Source: Isoptericola sp. AK164 (lineage in GTDB: Bacteria > Actinomycetota > Actinomycetes > Actinomycetales > Cellulomonadaceae). Taken from it: a stretch of DNA of 64,000 bases. The translations under genes and the position numbers were made by a program. The DNA lies in the NCBI RefSeq assembly GCF_029643425.1, contig NZ_CP119106.1, positions 2,108,001 to 2,172,000 on the forward strand, given 5' to 3'. Below, in pieces: positions 23,344 through 32,546 of this stretch. Positions within the stretch are counted from its first letter, which is position 1. Every line of letters starts with the position of its first letter. Under the pieces are notes generated by a model, which saw nothing but the letters and a program-made list of their open reading frames with translations, was not told the DNA's origin and made no database searches.

Positions 23344-24174
23344 ATGGGCACCGCGGACGCCGAGCGGCCCGCCGTCCGGCACGGTCCGGACGTGCGGGGG
23401 CGGGTGGCCGCGCACCCGCTGGCCACCTACGTCCTCCTCGCGTACGCCTTCTCGTGGGCGTACTGGGTCCCGCTCGCGCTCGGCGAGCAGACCGTCGAGG
23501 CCGGGGTGGGTCGACCGAGCCAGCTGCCGGGTCTGCTGGGCCCCGCGCTGGCCGCCGTGGTCGTCACGGCGGTCGTCGGCGGGCGGGCAGGGCTGGCGGA
23601 CCTGGGCCGCCGGCTGGTCCGCTGGCGGGTGGGCTGGTGGTGGCTGTCCGTGGTCGCCGTCCTGGGGGTCGGTGCGGGCGCGCTCGCCGTCGTCGGCGGC
23701 ACGACCGATGCCGGGGACCTGACCCGCTACAGCGGGATCGACGCCGCGGCGGGCCCGGTGGGGACCGTCGCCCTGGCCCTCGTGGTCAACGGGCTCGGGG
23801 AGGAGACCGGGTGGCGCGGCTTCCTCGCGGACCGTCTGCTGCGTCGGCACGGCCTGACCGTGACCGCGCTGCTGGTCGCGGCGGCGTGGGCGCCGTGGCA
23901 CGCACCACTGTTCGTCCTCATGGGCTCGTTCGCGGGATTCACCCCGGTCGAGACCGTCGGGTGGGTGATCGGTCTGACCGCGGGGTCCGTCGTGCTCACG
24001 TGGCTGTACCGCGGGGCGTCGGCGAGCATCCTGCTGGTGGCGGTGTGGCACGTCGCGTTCAACCTGACGTCCGGCACCCCGGGCACCGCGGGCACCGTCG
24101 CCGCCGTCAGCTCCACCGTCGTCATGGTGGCCGCGGTGGTGATCGTCGCCGCCGACCTCCGCCGGCGGCGGTGA
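23344..24174 (+). CDS. CPBP-family intramembrane glutamic protease
   Basis: 276 residues, about seven membrane helices. The three CPBP/CAAX motifs are intact: EETGWRGF (E153, E154, R158), WAPWHAPLF (H186) and WHVAFN (H236, N240). By family it would cut substrates inside the membrane; bacterial targets are mostly unknown, and some members protect against bacteriocins. The ATG follows GAGGAGCAGGCC, a good ribosome-binding site. It is divergent from the beta-CASP gene and shares the composite site region, so it may belong to the same stress response. It abuts the cation exchanger gene tail to tail. Confidence 0.9.
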   Translation: MGTADAERPAVRHGPDVRGRVAAHPLATYVLLAYAFSWAYWVPLALGEQTVEAGVGRPSQLPGLLGPALAAVVVTAVVGGRAGLADLGRRLVRWRVGWWWLSVVAVLGVGAGALAVVGGTTDAGDLTRYSGIDAAAGPVGTVALALVVNGLGEETGWRGFLADRLLRRHGLTVTALLVAAAWAPWHAPLFVLMGSFAGFTPVETVGWVIGLTAGSVVLTWLYRGASASILLVAVWHVAFNLTSGTPGTAGTVAAVSSTVVMVAAVVIVAADLRRRR

Positions 24175-25206
24175 TCAGCCCCAGACCGCGAGCGCCACGG
24201 TCCCGACGTAGATCGCCGGGATCGCGATGCCCTCGAAGCCGATCCCCCGCCGGTCGCGCACGATGAGCCCGGCGGCCAGCGTGGCGGTCATCAGCAGGGT
24301 CCCGCCCACCAGCACCAGGCCGGTCGACCCCGCGTCGGTGTAGACGGACCCGGGCAGGTACGCCGCGTCGGCGACGGACACCATGAGCATGTCGTAGACG
24401 TTGCCGCCGATGACGTTGCCGATACCGAGGGTGAGCTGGCCCATCCTGACCGCGGTCACCAGCACCACGAGCTCGGGCAGGGAGCTGATCCCCGTCGTGA
24501 GGGTGAAGCCGACGACCCCGCCGTCGAGCCCGGTCGCCTCGACCACGGACAGTCCTGCCCGGCCGACGATCCAGCCCGCGACGCCGACGACGAGCCCGAG
24601 CCCGGCCAGCAGCCCCCACAGCCGCCGGGTCGAGCGGGAGTCCTCCACGCCGTCGTCCCCGTCGCCCTCGTCGTCGTCCGCCGTCTGCGCGGTCCGGATG
24701 GGCTGCCACATCGGCGCCTTGTGCATCTGGCGCAGCAGCACCAGCCCGTAGCCGTAGAGCACCGGGATGAGCAGCGTGAGCCAGTGCACCCAGCCGATCG
24801 TCAGGTCCGGCGTGGCGGCGGCGACCACCGGCACGGCCAGCAGGGCGACGAGGATCAACGACTGCAGGACGTTCTGCAGGGAGGCCGCCGCGTGCTCGAG
24901 GTTGACCCGACGGTAGACCAGGTCGGCGATCGCGAGCCAGACGGTCTGCACCGCCACCCCGCCGACCGGGTTGGCGAGCGCGAAGCCGGCGTCGCCGCCG
25001 AGAGACCCCGTGAGCACCGTGACCAGGCCGGGCAGGGAAGTGACCGCCCCGAGGAGCAGCGCACCGCCGACCGCGTCGCCCAGGCCGGTCCGCTCGGACA
25101 GCGTGTCGGCGACCCGGGTCAGCCGCACGCCCGCGAGGACGATCACCCCGGACATGGCCGCCAGCGCGACGAGGCTGGGCAGGAAGTCCCACGGCATGCT
25201 GAACAT
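24175..25206 (-). CDS. CaCA-family sodium/calcium or cation:proton exchanger
   Basis: 343 residues, about ten membrane helices in two homologous halves. Alpha repeats: GAVTSLPGLVTVLTGSLGGDAGFALANPVGG in the first half and GISSLPELVVLVTAVRMGQLTLGIGNVIGGNVYDML in the second, the latter with the conserved S-x-PE and GN-x-xG-x-N residues. An acidic cytoplasmic loop (DDDEGDGDDGVED) separates them. In the first repeat the usual PE is PG, so the ion site is not textbook. The start ATG 25206 has TAGCGT 7 bases upstream (leaderless); ATG 25197 is an alternative. Ion specificity cannot be told. Confidence 0.85.
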   Translation of the reverse strand: MFSMPWDFLPSLVALAAMSGVIVLAGVRLTRVADTLSERTGLGDAVGGALLLGAVTSLPGLVTVLTGSLGGDAGFALANPVGGVAVQTVWLAIADLVYRRVNLEHAAASLQNVLQSLILVALLAVPVVAAATPDLTIGWVHWLTLLIPVLYGYGLVLLRQMHKAPMWQPIRTAQTADDDEGDGDDGVEDSRSTRRLWGLLAGLGLVVGVAGWIVGRAGLSVVEATGLDGGVVGFTLTTGISSLPELVVLVTAVRMGQLTLGIGNVIGGNVYDMLMVSVADAAYLPGSVYTDAGSTGLVLVGGTLLMTATLAAGLIVRDRRGIGFEGIAIPAIYVGTVALAVWG

Positions 25207-25213
25207 CGCCCCG

Positions 25214-25219
25214 ACGCTA
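25214..25219 (-). promoter_or_regulatory. -10 box (TAGCGT) of the cation exchanger gene
   Basis: TAGCGT on the minus strand ends 7 bases before the ATG at 25206. Confidence 0.4.
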
Positions 25220-25313
25220 CCGGTGCAGGTCGTCGGGCGCCGGACGGCCCGCGCGGCCCGCCCTGGCCGAGGTCGCCCCGCGGTGCACGCGGCGACCTCG
25301 ACGGAGGTCTCGG

Positions 25314-25387
25314 TGGGCCCGGAGGGACTCGAACCCCCGACATCCACGGTGTAAACGTGGCGCTCTGACCAACTGAGCTACAGGCCC
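25314..25387 (-). tRNA. tRNA-Val (anticodon TAC)
   Basis: 74 bases, CCA not encoded. On the minus strand: acceptor GGGCCTG pairs with CGGGCCC (one G-T pair), D-arm GCTCAGTTGGTCAGAGC, anticodon arm CCACG-TTTACAC-CGTGG giving anticodon TAC, and T-arm GGGGG-TTCGAGT-CCCTC. Isolated gene between the cation exchanger and the peroxiredoxin. Confidence 0.97.
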
Positions 25388-25444
25388 CGGCAGCGCAGGA
25401 CAGGATACCCGCCCGCGCCCCCGACGCGGACACGGCCGCGCGGC

Positions 25445-25912
25445 TCAGACCTCCGCGAGCGCCGCCAGGTAGTCGTCGAGGTCACGCCGGGCGCCCCGCG
25501 GGAGCACCACGGACCAGCGCACGATGCCGTCGGCGTCGATGAGGAACGACCCCCGCAGCGCGTGCCCGGACGAGTCGTCGAAGACGCCGAACGCCTGGGC
25601 GGCCCGGCCGTGCGGCCAGAAGTCGCTGAGCAGGTCGAAGCCGAAGCCCTCGACCTCCTGCCAGGCCTTCAGCGTGAAGACCGGGTCCGTGGACACGGCC
25701 AGCACCCGGACGCCGGCGGCCTCGAACTCGCCGGCGTGGTCGCGCAACTCGCCGAGCTCGGCGGTGCAGGTCCCCGAGAAGGCGAACGGGAAGAACACCA
25801 CGAGCACCGGCCGGCCGCGCAGGTCGGCCAGGTGCGTGGGGGTGCCGTGCGTGTCGGGCAGCGTGAAGTCGGGTGCCGGTGCGTCGGCAGCCGGCACGAC
25901 GCCGTCGACCAC
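25445..25912 (-). CDS. ahpE: Peroxiredoxin, AhpE-like
   Basis: 155 residues. Thioredoxin-fold peroxidase that reduces peroxides with a reactive cysteine: FFPFAFSGTCTAEL, with peroxidatic C49 and the P-x3-S-x2-C active-site pattern, followed by LAVSTDPVFTLKAW. No second conserved cysteine is seen in a resolving position, consistent with a 1-Cys enzyme reduced by mycothiol/mycoredoxin in relatives. It sits 4 bases after the DUF3052 gene and near aceE, exactly as ahpE does in M. tuberculosis. Confidence 0.92.
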   Translation of the reverse strand: MVDGVVPAADAPAPDFTLPDTHGTPTHLADLRGRPVLVVFFPFAFSGTCTAELGELRDHAGEFEAAGVRVLAVSTDPVFTLKAWQEVEGFGFDLLSDFWPHGRAAQAFGVFDDSSGHALRGSFLIDADGIVRWSVVLPRGARRDLDDYLAALAEV

Positions 25913-25916
25913 GGGT

Positions 25917-26345
25917 CTACCGACCGCGCGAGGCGAGCCGCGTGGCCGACCAGTCGTCGCCCGCGGAAAACGTGCTCGTCGCGTGCAGGCCGGCGGTGGT
26001 CGACGCCTCCTGGATCTCGCTGTGGCCCACGTGGCCGTCCCGACCCGGCTTGCGGGTGAGCAGCCAGATCTGGCCGCCGTCGTCGAGCGCCGTCTGGACG
26101 TCGACCAGCATGTCCGTCAGGTCCCCGTCCTCCTCGCGCCACCAGATGATGACGCCGTCGACCACGTCGTCGAAGTCCTCGTCCACGAGCTCGTCGCCGA
26201 CCACCGCCTCGATCGCCCCGCGCAGGGGCTCGTCGACGTCGTCGTCCCACCCGAACTCCTGCACGACCTGACCGGTGGTGAACCCGAAGCGCGCCGCCAG
26301 GGTGTCCGCCTGCTGTCCCACGAGGACCTTGGTTCCTTCCGTCAT
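25917..26345 (-). CDS. DUF3052 family protein
   Basis: 142 residues, whole-length match in character to the actinobacterial DUF3052 family (Rv2239c): acidic segments FGWDDDVDEPLRGAIEAVVGDELVDEDFDDVVDGVIIWWREEDGDL, then a globular strand-rich end, IWLLTRKPGRDGHVGHSEIQEAS. Family function unknown. It lies directly upstream of ahpE (4-base gap) and head-to-head with aceE, a conserved arrangement. Confidence 0.88.
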   Translation of the reverse strand: MTEGTKVLVGQQADTLAARFGFTTGQVVQEFGWDDDVDEPLRGAIEAVVGDELVDEDFDDVVDGVIIWWREEDGDLTDMLVDVQTALDDGGQIWLLTRKPGRDGHVGHSEIQEASTTAGLHATSTFSAGDDWSATRLASRGR

Positions 26346-26659
26346 ACGTCCGACGCCGTGACCGGCGTCCTGTCTGCGTTCTGCTGTGCGTCAAGGTAAT
26401 GCACTCGGCCCCCGGATGCCCGCCCAGTCCACGACATCGAGCCTCCTGACCGCTTGCGCACGGGGTGACATGACGTAGATCACGGATTCTTGACCGCTTC
26501 CTGGTGTCCGTGCGGAGGAACTCGGGACACAATGTGTAGTGACCCCCTGTGGGTGCACCGCGCCGTCGCGATCCCGACGACGTGGGCGACGCGCACGGGA
26601 CGCCTGACACGGGCGCTCGCCGGACCCCGGCGACGGCCCGCAGAAGAGAGAGGTTGCTG
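26346..26659. other. Divergent regulatory region between DUF3052/ahpE and aceE
   Basis: 314 bases without a credible gene; short frames here lack ribosome-binding sites and codon bias. It must hold both promoters. Visible elements: TTGACC at about 26491, which could be a -35 box for aceE, and GTGTCC...GGACAC, a 6-bp inverted repeat separated by 16 bases around 26505-26532. The real start of aceE at 26660 leaves a leader of unknown length. No riboswitch is recognised. Confidence 0.5.
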
Positions 26660-29407
26660 GTGGCTTCGTACGACGAGACCGGACCGCTGATCGACGGTCT
26701 GCTCAGCGCTGTGCCGGACATCGACCCGTCCGAGACCTCGGAGTGGGTGGAGTCCCTCGACGGGCTGATCGACGACAAGGGCGGCCCGCGCGCCCGCTAC
26801 GTCATGCTCAACCTGCTGCGGCGTGCCCGCGAGCGCAACGTGCAGATCCCGACGTCGGTGGCCACGCCGTACGTCAACACCATCGGTGTGCACGAGGAGC
26901 CGTACTTCCCCGGCGACGAGACGATGGAGCGGCGCTACCGCTCCTGGATCCGCTGGAACGCCGCGGTGATGGTGACCCGCGCCCAGCGCCCGGAGATCTC
27001 GGTGGGTGGCCACATCTCCTCCTACGCCTCCGTGGCGACGCTGACCGAGGTCGGTCTCAACCACTTCTTCCGCGGCAAGGACCACCCGGGCGGCGGCGAC
27101 CAGGTCTACTTCCAGGGGCACTCCTCCCCCGGCCAGTACGCCCGCGCCTACCTCGAGGGTCGCCTGTCCGCGGACCGGCTCGACGGGTTCCGCCAGGAGA
27201 AGTCCCACGAGGGCGGCGGCCTGCCCTCCTACCCGCACCCGCGCCTCATGCCGGAGTTCTGGGAGTACCCGACGGTCTCGATGGGCCTCGGCCCGGCCTC
27301 GGCGATCTACCAGGCCTGGACCAACAAGTACCTGCACAACCGCGGGATCAAGGACACCAGCCAGCAGGACGTGTGGGCCTTCCTCGGCGACGGCGAGATG
27401 GACGAGCCCGAGTCGCGCGGCATGCTCCAGCACGCCGCCCACCAGGGGCTGGACAACCTGACCTTCGTGGTCAACTGCAACCTGCAGCGCCTGGACGGTC
27501 CGGTCCGCGGCAACGGCAAGATCATGCAGGAGCTGGAGGCCCAGTTCCGCGGCGCCGGCTGGAACGTCATCAAGGTCGTCTGGGGCCGCGAGTGGGACGC
27601 CCTGCTCAACGCGGACAAGGACCGCGCCCTGGTCAACCTCATGAACGCCACGCCGGACGGCGACTACCAGACCTACCGCGCCGAGTCGGGCGCGTTCATC
27701 CGCGAGCACTTCTTCGGGCGCGACCCGCGCACGAAGGCGCTCGTGGAGAACATGACCGACGAGGACATCTGGAACCTGCGCCGCGGCGGCCACGACTACC
27801 GCAAGATCTTCGCCGCCTACTCGGCCGCGCGGGCGCACACCGGACAGCCCACGGTGATCCTGGCCCAGACGGTCAAGGGCTACGCGCTCGGGTCGAGCTT
27901 CGCCGGCCGCAACGCCACGCACCAGATGAAGAAGGTCAAGAACGAGGACCTCAAGGCGCTGCGCGACAACCTGCGCATCCCGCTGACCGACGAGCAGATC
28001 GACGCCGAGCCGGGCCTGCCCCCGTACTACCACCCGGGCATGGAGGACGAGTCGATCCAGTACATGCTGGACCGTCGCCGTCACCTCGGCGGGTTCGTGC
28101 CGGAGCGCCGGTCGTCGCCCAAGGCGCTGTCCCTGCCGAAGGACAAGTCCTACGAGATCCTCAAGAAGGGCTCGGGCAGCCAGCAGGTCGCCTCGACGAT
28201 GGCCTTCGTGCGGCTGCTCAAGGACCTCATCAAGGACAAGGAGTTCGGCAAGCGCATCGTGCCGATCATCCCCGACGAGGCGCGCACCTTCGGTCTGGAC
28301 TCGATCTTCCCGAGCGCCAAGATCTTCAACACCGTCGGGCAGAACTACCTGGCCGTGGACCGCGAGCTCATGCTGAGCTACAAGGAGTCCGAGGCCGGGC
28401 AGATCATGCACACCGGCATCAACGAGGCCGGTTCCGCCGCCGCGTTCCAGTCGGTCGGCACGGCGTACGCCACCCACGGCGAGCACATGGTGCCCGTCTA
28501 CATCTTCTACTCGATGTTCGGGTTCCAGCGCACCGGCGACCAGTTCTGGGCCGCCGGTGACCAGATGACCCGCGGGTTCATCATCGGCGCCACGGCCGGC
28601 CGCACCACGCTGACCGGTGAGGGTCTGCAGCACGCCGACGGCCACTCCCCGCTCATCGCGGGCACCAACACCGCGATGGTGCAGTACGACCCGGCCTTCG
28701 GCTACGAGATCCGCCACATCGTGCGCGACGGCATCGAGCGCATGTACGGCGACGGCTCCGACGGTCGCGACCAGAACGTCATGTACTACCTGACGGTCTA
28801 CAACGAGCCGATGGTCCAGCCGGCCGAGCCGGAGGACGTGGACGTCGACGGCATCCTGCACGGCATCCACCGCATCGCCACCGACGACGGCGAGGGCCCC
28901 AGGGCCCAGCTGCTCGCCTCCGGCGTGGGCGTGCCGTGGGCCCTGGAGGCCCAGGAGCTGCTGCGCGAGGACTGGGGCGTGTCGGCCGACGTGTGGTCGG
29001 TGACGAGCTGGAACGAGCTGCGTCGCGACGCGCTCGCCGCCGAGCAGGCGGCGCTGGTCGACCCGGCCGCGGAGCCGCGCGTGCCGTACCTGACCCAGAA
29101 GCTGTCCGACGCCGCGGGGCCGTTCGTCGCCACCAGCGACTACGACCACCTGGTCCCCGACCAGATCCGGGCGTGGGTGCCGGGCGACTACGCCGTGCTG
29201 GGTGCCGACGGCTTCGGGTTCTCCGACACCCGCGCCGCCGCACGCCGGTTCTTCCTCATCGACGGCCCGTCGATGGTGGTCAAGACGCTGCAGCAGCTCG
29301 CCCGCCGTGGCGAGGTCCCGCAGGACGTCGTGGCCAAGGCCGTCGAGAAGTACCGCCTCACCGACGTCAACGCCGGCACCTCCGGTGTCGCGGGCGGGGA
29401 CGCCTGA
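26660..29407 (+). CDS. aceE: Pyruvate dehydrogenase E1 component, homodimeric type
   Basis: 915 residues from GTG 26660, preceded by AGAGAGAGG; an ATG at 26549 would add 37 residues of frame-shifted-looking, Arg-rich sequence and is rejected. Thiamine-diphosphate E1 that decarboxylates pyruvate and acetylates the E2 lipoyl domain. Seen: [43 protein letters not shown], the ThDP motif [12 protein letters not shown]...[30 protein letters not shown] and [16 protein letters not shown]. All are normal for AceE and length matches. The position next to DUF3052/ahpE and fasR is conserved. E2 and E3 are not in the window. Confidence 0.97.
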   Translation: MASYDETGPLIDGLLSAVPDIDPSETSEWVESLDGLIDDKGGPRARYVMLNLLRRARERNVQIPTSVATPYVNTIGVHEEPYFPGDETMERRYRSWIRWNAAVMVTRAQRPEISVGGHISSYASVATLTEVGLNHFFRGKDHPGGGDQVYFQGHSSPGQYARAYLEGRLSADRLDGFRQEKSHEGGGLPSYPHPRLMPEFWEYPTVSMGLGPASAIYQAWTNKYLHNRGIKDTSQQDVWAFLGDGEMDEPESRGMLQHAAHQGLDNLTFVVNCNLQRLDGPVRGNGKIMQELEAQFRGAGWNVIKVVWGREWDALLNADKDRALVNLMNATPDGDYQTYRAESGAFIREHFFGRDPRTKALVENMTDEDIWNLRRGGHDYRKIFAAYSAARAHTGQPTVILAQTVKGYALGSSFAGRNATHQMKKVKNEDLKALRDNLRIPLTDEQIDAEPGLPPYYHPGMEDESIQYMLDRRRHLGGFVPERRSSPKALSLPKDKSYEILKKGSGSQQVASTMAFVRLLKDLIKDKEFGKRIVPIIPDEARTFGLDSIFPSAKIFNTVGQNYLAVDRELMLSYKESEAGQIMHTGINEAGSAAAFQSVGTAYATHGEHMVPVYIFYSMFGFQRTGDQFWAAGDQMTRGFIIGATAGRTTLTGEGLQHADGHSPLIAGTNTAMVQYDPAFGYEIRHIVRDGIERMYGDGSDGRDQNVMYYLTVYNEPMVQPAEPEDVDVDGILHGIHRIATDDGEGPRAQLLASGVGVPWALEAQELLREDWGVSADVWSVTSWNELRRDALAAEQAALVDPAAEPRVPYLTQKLSDAAGPFVATSDYDHLVPDQIRAWVPGDYAVLGADGFGFSDTRAAARRFFLIDGPSMVVKTLQQLARRGEVPQDVVAKAVEKYRLTDVNAGTSGVAGGDA

Positions 29408-29426
29408 CCCGCGAGGCGCCTGCCCG

Positions 29427-29473
29427 CACGCCGAAGGCCCCGCCATCCTCGCGGTGACGGGGCCTTCGGCGTG
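29427..29473. terminator. Strong bidirectional terminator after aceE
   Basis: CACGCCGAAGGCCCCG (29427-29442) pairs perfectly over 16 bp with 29458-29473 around a 15-base loop. It lies between the converging aceE and TPR-like genes. Confidence 0.85.
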
Positions 29474-29523
29474 TCGGCAGCAATCGACGGACCGCCGGGC
29501 CGTGCTCGGGTGGTGCCGACGGG

Positions 29524-30207
29524 TCAGGTGGAGGACTGCCGGGCCTCGGCGGCCTCGATCGCGACCACGAGGTCGCGCCGCATCGCCTCGACCTGCCCGG
29601 ACTCGGGGTGGGTGTCCAGGGCCTCCAGGTGCTGCCGCGCCTCGAACAGGCGGTCCGCCTCCACGGCGGCCAGCACGAGCTGGCGGCCCACCTCGGGCAC
29701 CTGCTCCCGCGTGCGCCAGTGGCCGACGCCCAGGCCGAGGGCCTCGACGGGCATGTCGGCCTCGCGCAGGATCTCCAGGCTCGTGGCCAGCGCCACCCCG
29801 GACGGGTCGCGCTCGGCGGCCGTGGTGAAGCGGCGCACCGCACCCTCGGGGTCGTCACCGACCGACAGGCGGCCGAGCTCGACCAGGGGGCGCCAGGCCT
29901 TGGGATGGCCCGCGAGCTCCTCGGCGAGCGACCAGAGCGCGAGGTCGGCGGCACCGACCGGCTCCTCCTCCGGCTCCGCCGTCAGCGGGTCCTCGGGGTT
30001 GTCGGGCTCGGTCGCGTGACGACGCACCAGCTCGGCGAGCGCGCTGAAGGCGCGCTCGTCGTTCGGGTCGTCGTGGAGCATCGCCCGCAACGCGTCTTCG
30101 TGCACGGTGTCACCTCGCCGTCGGGTCTCGGACGGGCGCCGGACACCCACCATCGAGGTGGACCGTGGCCGGCGGATGAGCTGGCGGAGCCGAGACATCA
30201 TGGCCAT
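29524..30207 (-). CDS. Conserved hypothetical, TPR-like helical repeat protein
   Basis: 227 residues. Helical throughout: DDPNDERAFSALAELVRRHA, ALWSLAEELAGHPKAWRPLVELGRLSVGDDPEGAVRRFTTAAERD, RQLVLAAVEADRLFEARQHLEALDTHP. The spacing resembles degenerate tetratricopeptide repeats. The N-terminus has a basic stretch (RLRQLIRRPRSTS) and no signal peptide. Start ATG 30207 has TAGGGT 6 bases upstream (leaderless); ATG 30198 is an alternative. It is divergent from fasR. Homologues occur at this place in related genomes as far as I can recall; function unknown. Confidence 0.75.
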   Translation of the reverse strand: MAMMSRLRQLIRRPRSTSMVGVRRPSETRRRGDTVHEDALRAMLHDDPNDERAFSALAELVRRHATEPDNPEDPLTAEPEEEPVGAADLALWSLAEELAGHPKAWRPLVELGRLSVGDDPEGAVRRFTTAAERDPSGVALATSLEILREADMPVEALGLGVGHWRTREQVPEVGRQLVLAAVEADRLFEARQHLEALDTHPESGQVEAMRRDLVVAIEAAEARQSST

Positions 30208-30213
30208 GACCCG

Positions 30214-30219
30214 ACCCTA
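30214..30219 (-). promoter_or_regulatory. -10 box (TAGGGT) of the TPR-like gene
   Basis: TAGGGT on the minus strand ends 6 bases before the ATG at 30207. Confidence 0.45.
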
Positions 30220-30276
30220 TCGCCTGGTGTTCGTCGGGGTCGGGCGAACATGCCACGCGCCCGCGAACAGATGCAT

Positions 30277-30293
30277 TTGTGCATTCCCCACAA
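30277..30293 (+). promoter_or_regulatory. Candidate FasR operator upstream of fasR
   Basis: TTGTG (30277-30281) and CACAA (30289-30293) form an inverted repeat around CATTCCC, just upstream of the TATCCT -10 box at 30303-30308. A near copy precedes fabD at 31492-31507 (TTGCG-GATTCC-CACAA). The shared site suggests autoregulation and control of the fab operon by the same protein; inference only. Confidence 0.4.
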
Positions 30294-30302
30294 TGATGGC
30301 CC

Positions 30303-30308
30303 TATCCT
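30303..30308 (+). promoter_or_regulatory. -10 box (TATCCT) of fasR
   Basis: TATCCT ends 7 bases before the ATG at 30316; an AGGAG also lies in the spacer, so the transcript may be leaderless or have a very short leader. Confidence 0.45.
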
Positions 30309-30315
30309 CAGGAGC

Positions 30316-31476
30316 ATGTCGACCACGACCGTCTCGCGCGACGAGAACGTCCAGCGCGTCCGTGAAGGGCTCGGGCTCCTCACCAACGCCGCCATGCGCC
30401 GCCTCGACGAGGAGGTCTCCTGGTACCGCCAGCTGCCCGCCGAGGACCGCTCCTACGTCGCCCTGGTCGCCCAGAGCGGCATCAACTCCTTCGCGACCTG
30501 GTTCGCCGACCCGACCCAGAACCCGCACGGCGTGGGCGAGATGTTCGCCGCCGCTCCCCCGGAGCTGACCCGGTCGATCTCCCTGCAGCACACGCTGCAG
30601 CTGGTGCGGCTCATGGTCGACGTCGTCGAGTCCTACTCCGACCAGATCGCCGCCCCGGGCTACGAGCGCGAGCTGCGCGAGGCCGTGCTGCGGTACTCCC
30701 GCGAGGTCGCGTTCTCCGCCGCCGAGGTCTACGCCCGGGCGGCCGAGGTCCGTGGCGCGTGGGACGCCCGCCTCGAGGCGCTGGCGGTGGACGCCCTGGT
30801 GCGCGGCGACACCGACGACGCGCTGCGCTCGCGCATCTCCGCCCTGGGCTGGAGCGGGCGCGGCCAGGTGCTGGTCGTCGTCGGCGAGGCCCTGGACGGG
30901 CTGGACGACGTCGGCACCGCCGAGCTGCGGCGCGCCGCCCGCCGCGCGGCCGGGGACACCCTCGTGGGCATCCACGGCGACCGCCTCGTGCTGGTCCTGG
31001 GCGGCGAGACCGACCTGGTCGCGGCCGCCACGAGCCTGATCGGCCGGTTCGGGCCGGGGCCGGTCGTGTTCGGGCCGGTCGTGCCCACGATCGCCGAGGC
31101 GACGTCGTCGGCGCGCTCCGCCCTGGCCGGGCTGGCCGCAGCGTCGGCGTGGCCGCAGGCGCCGCGCCCGGTCCTGGCCGACGACCTGCTGCCCGAACGG
31201 GTGCTCACCGGCGACCGCGCGGCACGCCGCACGCTCGTCGCGCAGGCCTACCTGCCGCTGCAGCAGGCCACCGGTGCCGTCCTGGAGACGCTGTCGGCCT
31301 ACCTCGGCACCGGGCGCTCCCTGGAGGCGGCGGCCCGACGGCTGTACGTCCACCCCAACACCGTGCGCTACCGGCTGCGCAAGGTCTCCGAGATCACCGG
31401 CTGGGACCCGCTGGACGCCCGCGAGTCGTTCGTGCTGCAGATCGCCCTCGCGCTGGGGCAGCTCGACGACGCCTGA
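30316..31476 (+). CDS. fasR: PucR/CdaR-type regulator of fatty-acid synthesis
   Basis: 386 residues. C-terminal helix-turn-helix of the PucR type: TLSAYLGTGRSLEAAARRLYVHPNTVRYRLRKVSEITGWDPLDARE (about 330-375). The central part (about 165-260) is a GGDEF-like ligand fold, and the N-terminus is helical. It matches Streptomyces FasR (SCO2386) and mycobacterial Rv2242 in length and in its place between aceE and fabD. FasR activates the fabD-fabH-acpP-fabF operon in Streptomyces. The start ATG 30316 gives MSTTTVSRDENVQ. Confidence 0.9.
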   Translation: MSTTTVSRDENVQRVREGLGLLTNAAMRRLDEEVSWYRQLPAEDRSYVALVAQSGINSFATWFADPTQNPHGVGEMFAAAPPELTRSISLQHTLQLVRLMVDVVESYSDQIAAPGYERELREAVLRYSREVAFSAAEVYARAAEVRGAWDARLEALAVDALVRGDTDDALRSRISALGWSGRGQVLVVVGEALDGLDDVGTAELRRAARRAAGDTLVGIHGDRLVLVLGGETDLVAAATSLIGRFGPGPVVFGPVVPTIAEATSSARSALAGLAAASAWPQAPRPVLADDLLPERVLTGDRAARRTLVAQAYLPLQQATGAVLETLSAYLGTGRSLEAAARRLYVHPNTVRYRLRKVSEITGWDPLDARESFVLQIALALGQLDDA

Positions 31477-31491
31477 GCGCCGCGTCACGAA

Positions 31492-31507
31492 TTGCGGATT
31501 CCCACAA
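31492..31507 (+). promoter_or_regulatory. Candidate FasR operator upstream of fabD
   Basis: TTGCG-GATTCC-CACAA, a one-gap variant of the site upstream of fasR (30277-30293). It lies between the fasR stop and the fabD start, where the fab operon promoter is expected. Confidence 0.4.
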
Positions 31508-31574
31508 CCGGGGGTGTCCAGGTTGGTGCACGTCGCGACGCTCGGGGTATCCGCCCAGGTGGCACCGTGGTGTC

Positions 31575-32546
31575 GTGCTCGCCGTCGTCTGCCCTGGACA
31601 GGGCTCTCAGAACCCCGGGATGCTCAGCCCCTGGCTGGAGCTGCCCGGCACCGCCGACCTGCTCGACTCCTTCTCGGCCGCTGCCGGGACCGACCTGACC
31701 CAGCACGGGACCACGTCGGACGCGGAGACGATCCGGGACACCGCCGTGGCCCAGCCGCTGATCGTCTCGGCCTCCCTGGTCGCGCTGCGCACGATCCTCG
31801 ACGGGCGTGAGGCCACCGAGGTCGTCGACGTCACCGCCGGGCACTCGGTGGGCGAGCTGTCCGCCGCCGCCGTCGCCGGAGCGCTCGACGACGCCGGCGC
31901 CGTCGGTCTCGTCTCCCACCGCGGACGGGCGATGGCCGACGCCGCGGCCGCCGCGCCGTCGGGCATGAGCGCCGTTGTCGGCGGCGACACCGACGAAGTC
32001 ATGGCCGCCATCGAGGCTGCCGGCCTGTACCCCGCCAACGTCAACGGCGGCGGCCAGATCGTGGCCGCCGGGTCCCGCGAGGCCCTCGAGGCCCTGGCCG
32101 AGCAGCCCCCGGCGCGCACCCGCGTCGTCCCGCTGCCCGTGGCCGGTGCCTTCCACACCCCGTACATGGAGCCCGCGCGCAGCCGCTTCGAGCAAGTGGC
32201 CACCACGTGGCTGGCCACCGACCCGCGGCTGCCGCTGCTGAGCAACGCCGACGGCGCCGACTACGGCTCGCTGGCCGAGGGCTCGCGCGGCCACGGCACC
32301 TCCGCCGACGTCCTGTCCCGCCTGACCGCCCAGATCACCGCGCCGGTGCGCTGGGACCTGTGCCAGGCGTCGCTGGCCGAGCGCGGCGTCACCGGGCTCC
32401 TCGAGCTCGCCCCCGGCGGCGTCCTGGCCGGCCTGGCCAAGCGCTCGCTCAAGGGCGTCGAGTCCGTCGCCGTGAAGTCGCCCGACGACGTCGAGGCGGC
32501 GCGCGACCTCATCACCCGGCACTCCACCGTCGGCGGCGCGGCATGA
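31575..32546 (+). CDS. fabD: Malonyl-CoA:ACP S-malonyltransferase
   Basis: 323 residues from GTG 31575 (VLAVVCPGQGSQ). Transfers malonyl from CoA to acyl carrier protein. Seen: PGQGSQNPGM at 7-16 (oxyanion hole Gln), nucleophile S91 in GHSVGEL, VSHRGRAM with the malonate-binding Arg, and catalytic His in VAGAFHTPYM. First gene of the fab operon; its TGA overlaps the fabH ATG (ATGA). No convincing ribosome-binding site precedes the GTG. Confidence 0.95.
   Translation: MLAVVCPGQGSQNPGMLSPWLELPGTADLLDSFSAAAGTDLTQHGTTSDAETIRDTAVAQPLIVSASLVALRTILDGREATEVVDVTAGHSVGELSAAAVAGALDDAGAVGLVSHRGRAMADAAAAAPSGMSAVVGGDTDEVMAAIEAAGLYPANVNGGGQIVAAGSREALEALAEQPPARTRVVPLPVAGAFHTPYMEPARSRFEQVATTWLATDPRLPLLSNADGADYGSLAEGSRGHGTSADVLSRLTAQITAPVRWDLCQASLAERGVTGLLELAPGGVLAGLAKRSLKGVESVAVKSPDDVEAARDLITRHSTVGGAA

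Noticed and set aside
26549-26659. A longer aceE start at ATG 26549
   Set aside because: The extra 37 residues are Arg-rich and unlike E1; the GTG at 26660 has a good ribosome-binding site and gives the family length.
26480-29446. A 988-codon open frame on the minus strand across aceE
   Set aside because: It is the antisense shadow of aceE: Val/Leu/Arg/His-rich, without motifs, and without its own promoter or ribosome-binding site.
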